This document shows positions 32,020 through 40,021 of a stretch of 40,021 nucleotides of DNA, in pieces. The stretch lies in the NCBI GenBank assembly GCA_001630475.1, contig KV419439.1, positions 5,100-45,120 of the forward strand, in the 5' to 3' direction. Numbering within the stretch: the stretch's first letter is position 1; the number at the start of each line of letters is the position of its first letter. Made by a program: the position numbers and the translations under genes. This DNA is from Sistotremastrum niveocremeum HHB9708. Lineage: Eukaryota > Basidiomycota > Agaricomycetes > Sistotremastrales > Sistotremastraceae. A model generated the notes under the pieces. It did not search any database. It was not told the DNA's origin and was given only the letters and a program-made list of their open reading frames with translations.

Positions 32020-35000
32020 GATGCGAGTAGGGGCTGGGGGCTCAAGACGAGACGAGAGGGGACGGGCGGTGAGCTGGGGTTCTTATCTGTCTTGTTATCA
32101 ATTGCGATCAGCACAGCATGTCCGAAAATGGCAGAACACGCACCTTCCGAGACATCGTCGGCCTCCTAAGACAGATTACATGGCTGTGGTGCAACACCGC
32201 GTGGCACAATCAAGGGTGGTCGAACGGGAAAGCGGTTGCGGTTTGAGATAACACGCTAAGATTTGCAACTTGGCTTAGCTTCTGATGGCCGTTGAACATG
32301 AAAATGTACATACATGTGCTTCGAACATGAGGGGAACGACAGGATCGCAATGCGTTTGCAGGCAGATCAACAGAGTGAACGCTCAGTGCTTACATCCGAG
32401 CGATGAGGACAGGTTGATGGGCTGCGGACAGGTGATTTGATGGGCCATTGACAGATAGGAGAGACGCTGAGTAGCAGACATGTGGTGAACTCGAGGCTGG
32501 CAACGTGGATAGGGGAGGCTTGGGAGCACGAGGAGAATGCAGCGCCGGCATGGTCGGGTGATGCTCGAACGTCAGCAAACGGGTGCGTGTGGATGTAGTG
32601 GAATGACTTTAGGGAACGATTGAACCATAGTCAGAGAGGGACTTATTGAGAGATGTGATTGGTGACGCACCTATGTTGAACTCGCCCCCACAATGAAACA
32701 TCGTTTACGACAACCTACAGCCCTTCACATATCCAATCGAGACCACTTCGAGATGGAGCAAACGACTAGGCCCCGTATCAGTGTCATTGTGTATACATCC
32801 TGGCTTTTAATACACACCTTCGGTATCCTCAGTGCTCTGGCTAGATCGTGGTTTGAGCACATGGCGTAGTTGTGAGGTGAGCGAGAGAACCGTGACCGCG
32901 ACAGTTGGCTCGACGATGCTCCGCCGCTCACTCAAGACTGATTATTAATAAGAAGCATGCGCAGGATGATAGCTGGCTGACGACAAGAGATCATGCGCGA
33001 AAGCGAAGACCTTTGGATTTACTATTCCAGTCTGAATCGTAGGGTGTACCGCTGAATATATAGAGACACTTGATAATTACAACACCAGTAGCTACAGCGC
33101 ATGATTCAGAAAGGCATATGAACCGCACGCAAGTGAAGGCTACATCGCTCTACAATGACTCCTACACCTCCCAATTTTGAGCCCTACTGCCATCGCCCTT
33201 GTATCAGACGTCCCGATGTCGTGATTGAGTCCCCGGATTCGGCTTTCCGAGTGATTATGGCTTGCAAGGGTTACGGTGGTAGCAAGGGACGATGATGGCA
33301 ACGCCAGATGGGATGGATCGTACATGAAAGTGGTTGAGGAATGGAGAATGATAGACGAGCTGTCGATAGATAGATATGAAGTACTTAGCAAGGGACAGAG
33401 ATCGAGAGATCAAGGTGACGCACCTGAGTTCCATACTAAACCATGCTATACATCCAATGCAGCCCCATCTCATTCTCTCACCTACTCGTAAGTCAAGGAG
33501 GACATTGTCTGAATACCATATGGGTAAGTCACTCAGTGTATCAGGAGAAAACTTGGGCTCACCAAATCGCACGAATCTCGTCCGTGCGGTCTTCACATCG
33601 AGACAGTGGTGGTAGAGACGATGTCGAGGCGGCAGAACAGAGCAGATGGAGGGCAATCGTCGTTGGTTGGGTTTCTGTGATGGCGAATACTGACGGATGC
33701 GATCTCGATGAGCTTGTGAAGCAGGGCGATTGGGCTGCGGCTGCGGCGCCAAAAAAAAAAAAAAAAAAAAACGAAAACAGCAGCAGAGCATGCTGGGAAG
33801 GAACGAGACAAGAACAGTCAGCGCCAGAGAACAGAAAGCAGACGATGGAGATGCGTACCAGATCGCGAAAACTCATCATATGCTTCACTTGGTCAGGGTC
33901 GATGGGAGCGCAATGATTGGCGAAATTCGACAACGATGATCGATGATGACAAAGGGGAGCCAGAGACAATGTCAATTGGACAAGGGTTGATTGTGCACCT
34001 GAGAGTATGGTGGATACGTTGTTCGATCATCAGAAAGTAGTTAGCGATGAATCCAGAAACCAATCGATCTCAAACACGCACCAGTTTGGGTCCCTAACCG
34101 TTCCATATATATGGCTCGTCAATTCCACCTCTTGCGGGTCTAAGTCGAAACATGATGTCTGAGGACAATGAAGGTAAGTCAATGCATGCAATCTGAATCG
34201 AAATAAGGTCTACTCACTGATGCCGACCAAGTTGCACGATTCTCGGTAGCACGATCGTGATTAAGAGGGGGAGAGAGAAACACAACGACCAGGGGGAGGA
34301 TTAAGTGGCGAGAAGGTACGCAATAACGACGTTATGATCAGAGTTGACAGTAGACAGACCGATACGATCGTATAAGTGTTGGTGGTATGATGGCAGCAGA
34401 GAAGGGTTGTGGCCATCTCGCGTGACTGAAACACCGAACTTGAGGAGTCTGAAAAGCTTGGTGTTCGTAGCTGGGTGCATGAATGAGATTGGCAAGTCGA
34501 TCATTGATTGAGACTATTGGTGTGGGCCAAGACAGTTCAAGTGACTGAAATAGCAAAGGGCATAGTGCAGCTTGCAGCACGCGGGATAACAGGACGCACA
34601 ACTTGATGTAGAGTATCCAGTTTTATGATGTATATAGAGGGCATAGCACTATAGTAATGTCACCAATCCAAGTTCTCGAGGAATTATTCTGAGTCTGATC
34701 ACTACGTCTACTGCGGTCATAATCACCAGTCGTTCGCCACAGGTGGAAAGCCACGCTCTGCCATCGTGTCCTCTTGAGGTGATCGTCAGTCCCAATTTGC
34801 AGGCTCTGATTTTGAAACGGGGAGTGGTGGAACAGATGTCGCTGGGTTGGTATGAAGCTCTGAGAAATAAATAAAAGAGTGAATTGCTAGCGCACCTGAG
34901 CTTCGATGTGGACCGCGATGATAGATCGATGTTGATGACTTGTTTAACAAGTGAATGTGGTGTGGAATGGTCTTGATGATCAGACTTGCGAGGTGAGATG

Positions 35001-35690
35001 GTCCGACGGAAGCGGTGACGACATGTCGACAGAATATCGAGCTGGCGTGATGGCGACAGAACGTAGATGTACGTGATGGACGGGGAGGGAGAAGGACGCG
35101 GGGGAGTAGTCGAAGTTAGAAAGGATCAACGGTTGGTAAGTTCATGATCATGCTCCGGTAGTCTGGCCCACGCACCATGCAGTCTCAATCCGATCCGTGG
35201 TATCCAAATTTCTCTGCCCTCTCGATGCCCATGCCCGCTACGGCAAAGAACAAACGTTGAGAGGACCTAGACAGTCTCAGTAAGAGAGAGAAATTAGTAT
35301 GTGACATTCGCACACGTCCATCGAATAATCGTACTCACTTTCGGCAGCGCGAGCGTGGTCGACCAGTCCCATCGATCTCCATTGCGACGAGGGCGCTGGA
35401 AAAGTGAGGAGACGGCTGATACAAGTGTAAATTGACCCATGAGAGCTGATCGTTGCATGGCAGAGTCGCTTTCGTCGGCGTCAGTTGAGGTGTCATGGTT
35501 TCAGGCTTGGATTCGCCGATTGTGACAGAAGGTAGGGGGAAGAGGAGGGTGCGACATGGAGTGTCAAACGTTGAAGGAACGCTGTCGGAGATTGTGAGAT
35601 TTACGAGTTGTAGTATGAAATACGAAAATTCGTCCTTCTCTTGCGAGAGCGACCTGCATCCTTGACACTGATTGCGAGCTCAATTTAATT
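32020..35690. other. 3.7 kb without a supported protein gene; splice-like motifs on the minus strand
   Basis: No reading frame resembles a known family. On the minus strand, GTGCGT/GTGCGC or GTGCAC donor-like sites recur at about 32670, 33423, 34000, 34079, 34896 and 35175, several directly after CTCAG. Plausible branch sites and acceptors lie nearby (for example CTAAGTACT...GACAG after 33423). Another donor-acceptor pair surrounds about 34150-34235. An open stretch starting near 35496 ends at a GTGAGT donor at 35338. A 21-base A run sits at 33751-33771. This could be a spliced non-coding transcript or a decayed multi-exon gene. Confidence 0.4.
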
Positions 35691-36600
35691 TATTTTGAAT
35701 TCAAATTTTTACCGTACATGCGTATTCTCAATATCTCCAAAATGGCACCTTTCCGACACATTTTACATGCGTCCTCATCGTTTGAGCCCGCATATACTGC
35801 TTTTTTGGCCTCACCCGAAATCCGATTTAAAACTCCGCGCCAGCGTTTTCGAGCCTCAAAATTTCATGTTTGACAGCGATAGCACACTCAAAACTTAACG
35901 TAAATTCAAAAATCAAATTACATGAGCTATAGTAGTGTATATCTTGAGGTCAGACCCAAGAAACGCATTTCTCCTGCCCCGGAAACCGTTGAACTGAGCA
36001 ATCGACGATTTTAGCGCTAAAGTTGGGTTAGCTTGGGTTAGCATTGAAACTCCGTCCAAAATACTATGACAGCGATGGCGGGCTCAAACATTAGCTTAAA
36101 TTCGCCAAACTAAATACACGCTGCTCAATCACTATTTCCGTACTGCATATCTCATTTTCGTCGCAGAAACCCGCCCCGAACTCTGAGTTCTTGCGTGTCG
36201 GTTGTTTCTCCCGGCGAATTCCGAAACTGCTGGCTGTACTGCGTTTTTGGCAACTTCCTGACTTACCCTTCATCGATTGATCAGTGCTTCATCACTGGAT
36301 TGCCTGCCACATCTCGTGAGGCAGGCAACAATCATCCTCACTTTCTGCTCCCAACTGCTATCATCTACCTCTTTCGATTTCTGCCTGCAACAACGTCGGC
36401 AAAAAGGTAAACTCATGAACTTGCCGGAAACCGGCTGATCAGAACGCAATCAGAATGACTGAATCTTTTCGCCCTCCCACCGCGCTTTTGAGTATAGAGA
36501 CCAGCATCTATTTTTGATAGGTATACATGTATCTCTTATGCTCTTTGTAGCTATAATATTTTCAAAGGGTTTAGATGAAATTTTAGACTAACTGATCTCC
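35691..36600. repeat. region with diverged direct repeats
   Basis: Two diverged copies of a motif, GACAGCGATAGCACACTC... near 35873 and GACAGCGATGGCGGGCTC... near 36068, are both followed by AAACNTTANC-TAAATTC. They are preceded by AACTCCG words (35830 and 36048). A short direct repeat GGGTTAGCTTGGGTTAGC lies near 36026. This looks like an old repeat; no gene seen. Confidence 0.4.
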
Positions 36601-37207
36601 GCTGACGTGGCCTGATCATGGCTTAGTCATGGACGAAGCTCTGATTCCCGCGCTTCAGGAGCTTCATGACTTTACCTTTTTCCCGACGAACCTGTAACCT
36701 GTCAAACCTGGTTATCCTTGCAATTGCGCGTCGTCATCTCACCGCAGTTCTGGTCTTCCGATCTCTTTGTCTGATTCAAAATTAGGAGAACCGTGTAGCT
36801 CAAGACAAGACATAGTGGGGGAGAGATGGCCTGGCAGAGATCCATCGGGCCAAGGTCAAAAGCCAAAGGAACGGTGAAGGTGCGTCATTGAACCTCCCTT
36901 AAGCCTTTCGGTCGTTGATTTCCGGGCTCCAAGTTGTCGTTCCCGCATCCATTCAATATCTACTGTCGTTCTTGGGTCTGAAGAGGAATCGCCCGCCCCC
37001 AGTGCTCATGTACCAGCCGCTCATCTCAACGGTCGACGTATCCCCACCAATCGTGCAGCTCAATCCTCTGTTCCACTGTCTAACGGCATCTTGAGCTCCG
37101 ATGCTCACCGCTTTCACTCTATTGCTGTCGATGCATGTCTTGCTTTCTTCTTCGCACGCTCCAAGCCTGAACGGACGTATCGACAAATCAGTGAATAGGA
37201 CGATAAC
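36601..37207. other. intergenic, no supported gene
   Basis: One 98-codon open stretch on the minus strand (36953-37249) shows no recognisable motif. Nothing else seen. Confidence 0.4.
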
Positions 37208-38730
37208 ATGACAGGTGCCGATGGAGTGGCAGCAGGAGACGATGTACATCAGTTGAAGGGTGCTAAGGTGTGTCGTCTTATCTTTCTGACTGGCTCGTTA
37301 GCAGTCCTGACTCATCCGGCTCGATTAAGCAACTTGATGACACTCCCTCCCCCTCTCTCAATCGCATGGTGCATGCTTTCTCACCACCGTTCAACGCCGG
37401 TCAACGACTCCACGCGAGCTGTCTCATCCTTATCCCTTACGGTGTCCTAGATTGCCTTTCCTCTCATCCCGTTCGTCATCAGTCGCTTCCCTCTTGCATT
37501 CAAGGTTGCCAGATAATCTCTTCAAAATTTCTCTATGCATGCTCGTTCGTTCTCGATATACTCTTGAGTATCCGCTAGCTGCCGGTCAAATTCTTTCCGA
37601 CAAGATCCCCTCGAAGATGACAGCTATCTTTCCATCGCTAACGTCATGTCCACCATCATCGACACCACAAAAGCTCAACACACTCTACTTGCGCCTCTCC
37701 GGACGCTCCATGTTGAACCATTGCACGTATCAGCTCTCAATATCATCAGGAAACCAGCATCCGAGTTTCACGTTTACCCAGACTTTACCTTCGTCGCAGC
37801 TTGTCATGGAGATGTTGAAATATTATATGGGAAGCCGAACCGTAGGCGCTTGAATGAAGTAAGTTCGCTGACCTACCTGATGATTTTCTCTCATGTCGTT
37901 TTATTCCTTCTCGATTAGTCCTCGTGTTCCAGGACGAGCCCGTCTTTTCACGTTTGTAGTACTTTGAACCGTAGACATGTATTGTTGAATAACTGAATAA
38001 GCATAATTGCTACAACCTGGTTCCCGCTGCCAAAACTCCTCGCCGCCATGACGGCCATTTCGGATCTTGCCTCAAGCCTTCAGTTGAGCGCAGCTACTTT
38101 GGCCTGCATGTTGCGAATATCCCCTCCGTTGCTCGGCTTACCTTTCAACGTTCAATTTCGGCCTTGACTCTCAAGCCATAGCAAATGCTATCATCATCAT
38201 TCCCTCATCGATAGAGTGCGACAAGCTTGGGATTTGCCCAACGATCAAAGTGCGTTGTCTATACTCATTGAATGGTGACTGACTTCCTGCATGTCTGTCT
38301 CATGAAGTCTTGGTCATCACGCTGCTCATTCCACGACATTTGCTGGCAGTCCATTCGGGTTCATTCCCTAGCACCAGTCCTCCGTCTCATTGTGAAGTCG
38401 CGTCGTCGTATCAAGCATCCACATCGACTGTTGGACGGATTTCATAGGATGTCAGAGAAATGTGACGAGTCTTGTTCAGTTACACGTTCGTCAATACGTT
38501 CCAAAGCTTCTATATCCCTTAGAAGACTATCCTAACACTGTTCCAATTTCCTAAAGCGATGTCCCCTCCATCAAAATGATTCAGTCTGGCGCATGTCTCA
38601 TCCCGCACTCTCTTTTGACCTCAAGCACTCATGTTTTGCGTCCCAGAGAATGTCAACACACCTGCAGCATGACTATGGCAACGAACGAGAGATCAATAGC
38701 TGGATTGAAGGATTTAGGACCGGTTCGTGC
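37208..38730. other. possible decayed coding fragments
   Basis: Short coding-looking pieces occur on the plus strand: MTGADGVAAGDDVHQLKGAK before a GTGTGT donor (37208-37267), SPDSSGSIKQLDDTPSPSL (from about 37305), and a 37646-37860 piece with LLAPLRTLHVEPLHVSAL that ends at a GTAAGT donor (37861). I could not join them into one frame without stops. From 38272 on, only short open stretches are present. Probably a degenerate gene or unrelated fragments. Confidence 0.3.
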
Positions 38731-39012
38731 TAAGGCTTCCAACGAATATAGCCCGTTTAAGGATATCCGCAAGTATACTTGCCAAGGGTACCTGCCTAAT
38801 ACACCGTAGGCAAGTATGAGATTATCGGCTGGACATCTAGGCAGGTACCTGCCTGCTGTTTTTACTAGTAAATAGGGGTTATTTAGGCAAGTATAGGCAA
38901 GTAAGTACCTGTACTTGCCAAGTACAAGTATGGGATTTTGGCTGAAAAAAACAGGCAGGTACCTGCATGCAGGTACCCAGGTAAGGCAAGTATATATTCG
39001 TTGGAGGCCTTA
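38731..39012. mobile_element. hAT-type MITE, 282 bp
   Basis: Terminal inverted repeats TAAGGCTTCCAACGAATATA (left) and TAAGGCCTCCAACGAATATA (right, reverse complement) differ at one position. They are flanked by the 8-bp direct repeat GTTCGTGC (38723-38730 and 39013-39020). The interior consists of repeated GGCAAGTA and GGCAGGTACCTGCC words, including palindromes (AGGCAGGTACCTGCCT). The TAAGG ends and 8-bp duplication match the MITE at 21255-22009, but the interiors differ. Confidence 0.85.
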
Positions 39013-39134
39013 GTTCGTGCTGTGTCAACGTGTGTTTCAATTTATCCGTCTATTGTCCCATCTCACATTTCCTTTTCCCCATCTTGATCCGCACCACCTC
39101 TGCCCATTTCATCACCTCTTGCGCCATCTCGTAT

Positions 39135-39393
39135 ATGTCTTCATTCGTTCACCTCCCTGTGACTTTCGACTCTTCGAAGCATCACTACACCGTTATGGCC
39201 CATAGCTATGTGCCGTCGTACCCGCAATCCTATCCTCTCAAGCTTCCCGCAATCCTATCCTCTCAAGCTTGACGATACGCTTCTCACCACCTTTTGGGCC
39301 CTCTTGGTCGTGTCATATATTATTGTGACTATTGATGTACTGTCTATCGTCCACTCTCTCATTCTCCTGTCTCAACCCTTGTCGCATCATTAG
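39135..39393 (+). pseudogene. reading frame broken by a 25-bp tandem duplication
   Basis: After a pyrimidine-rich leader (39050-39130) a frame opens with MSSFVHLPVTFDSSKHHYT and runs to a short end because a 25-bp unit is duplicated at 39221-39270. Beyond the duplication a different frame carries a hydrophobic, membrane-helix-like segment (LLTTFWALLVVSYIIVTIDV) up to 39393. The shift equals the duplication length modulo 3, so the two parts were probably one frame before it. Family not recognised; a longer gene with downstream exons is possible. Confidence 0.4.
39221..39270. repeat. perfect 2 x 25-bp tandem duplication
   Basis: The unit beginning CCCGCAATCCTATCCTCTCA and ending AGCTT occurs twice without a mismatch (39221-39245 and 39246-39270). 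Confidence 0.95.
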
Positions 39394-39861
39394 CACTGTT
39401 CCTTCTCCTCGATCAATGTCACGCACGCATCTACATCCTCTCTTTTACTGCCTCTATCACTCAATACTCTGCATCATCCCACGGCGTACCTGCTTTTTGA
39501 CCATAACTTCGAACCAGCTCACGATCTCTTCGCATCGATCTCGGCATGCACTCGTTCTCACAATTGTTTGTCATCTCCCAACATCAACACGCGGCTTTGC
39601 TTTTTCCATTCTGTTGGGCGGCAGATACACTGGAATGCATTGATATGGCATAAGCCATTAATTGTCCACTGCAGTGCGCATCTGCTATGGGTTTGCGCTG
39701 CCTATTTCGCCTCCGTGACCTTCCTGAATACCTTCAAACTCGAGTCACAGTATTTTGGTTGCTCATACTTCTTCTGCAAAGTCTGTGTTTTCTGCGCACT
39801 ATAGAGATTGTAATAGACGGAGCTTAAGACTGCGACCAAATGCACCAAAAACCCGCGCATG

Positions 39862-40021
39862 ACTAGTGATGCCAAGGTTCGGTTCGAGAACCGTTCCGAA
39901 CCGGGTTTGAACTGAACTGAACTCTGGTTCAGTTCAAGTTCGAGTTCAGTTCAGGTCTGGGACCAAGTGGTTCGGTTCATGGTTCAGGTCTTTGGCCGGG
40001 CACCTGAACCGAGTTCAAACT
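39862..40021. repeat. GTTCAGTTC-rich repeat, cut by the window end
   Basis: From about 39862 (CTAGTGATGCCAAGGTTCGG) the sequence becomes a dense array of GTTCGGTTC, GTTCAGTTC, GAACCG and CTGAACTGAA words in both orientations. This is typical of the end of a MITE. The other end lies beyond 40021, so length and target duplication cannot be judged. Confidence 0.6.

Noticed and set aside
33751-33771. Run of 21 A residues, considered as a poly(A) tail of a retrocopy
   Set aside because: No target duplication, no intronless gene copy before it, and nothing on the opposite side supports reverse transcription.
1-40021. tRNA genes, CRISPR arrays, bacterial promoters or riboswitches
   Set aside because: The few GGTTCGA-like words lie in coding sequence without cloverleaf partners; no regularly spaced direct repeats; the DNA is clearly eukaryotic.

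Overview
The window is nuclear DNA of a filamentous basidiomycete fungus, most likely an Agaricomycete. The evidence is dense intron-rich genes with introns of about 40-80 nt, GT-AG borders and CTNA-like branch sites, fungal-type housekeeping orthologues, pyrimidine-rich 5' leaders, and a Tet/JBP-like 2-oxoglutarate oxygenase of a kind known to be expanded in mushrooms. No bacterial-style operons, tRNA, rRNA or CRISPR were seen.

The first half (1-19.7 kb) is compact and conserved. In order it holds: a large coiled-coil protein (-); splicing factor Isy1 (+) converging on the U5 snRNP 40K WD-repeat protein (-), two parts of the same machine with stop codons 57 bp apart; a small unknown gene near 6.2-6.7 kb; a non-coding stretch with two tandem ~352 bp units that share a hairpin-bearing core; an RNF220-like RING E3 ligase (+); eIF3f (+) converging on urease accessory protein UreF (-); a complex I LYR subunit NDUFB9 (-) divergent from the Pol I factor RRN3 (+), with only 73 bp between start codons; and a 2OG-Fe(II) oxygenase-like protein (-). 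I rebuilt exon structures by hand from splice signals and reading-frame phase. All but the RNF220-like gene close without a frame conflict.

The second half (20-40 kb) is accessory and repeat-rich. At 21-22.2 kb there is a nested insertion: a retroposon fragment with a (TTG)7 tail and 12-bp target duplications begins with a perfect 154-bp inverted copy of itself, and one palindrome arm is split by a 755-bp hAT-type MITE with 8-bp target duplications. Two paralogous metzincin-type zinc proteases fused to an H-type-lectin-like C-terminal half follow, tail to tail (22.8-26.6 kb), both intact and both without a visible signal peptide. Then come a small repeat-containing ORF, a TTAAGC-rich repeat, an unrecognised spliced gene or remnant (29-29.9 kb), and an intact seven-exon Tet/JBP-like oxygenase facing it (30.0-32.0 kb).

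From 32 kb to the end no intact gene is convincing. The region carries splice-like motifs on the minus strand, decayed coding fragments, a second TAAGG-ended MITE (38.7-39.0 kb), a 25-bp tandem duplication that breaks a reading frame, and the start of another repeat cut by the window edge.
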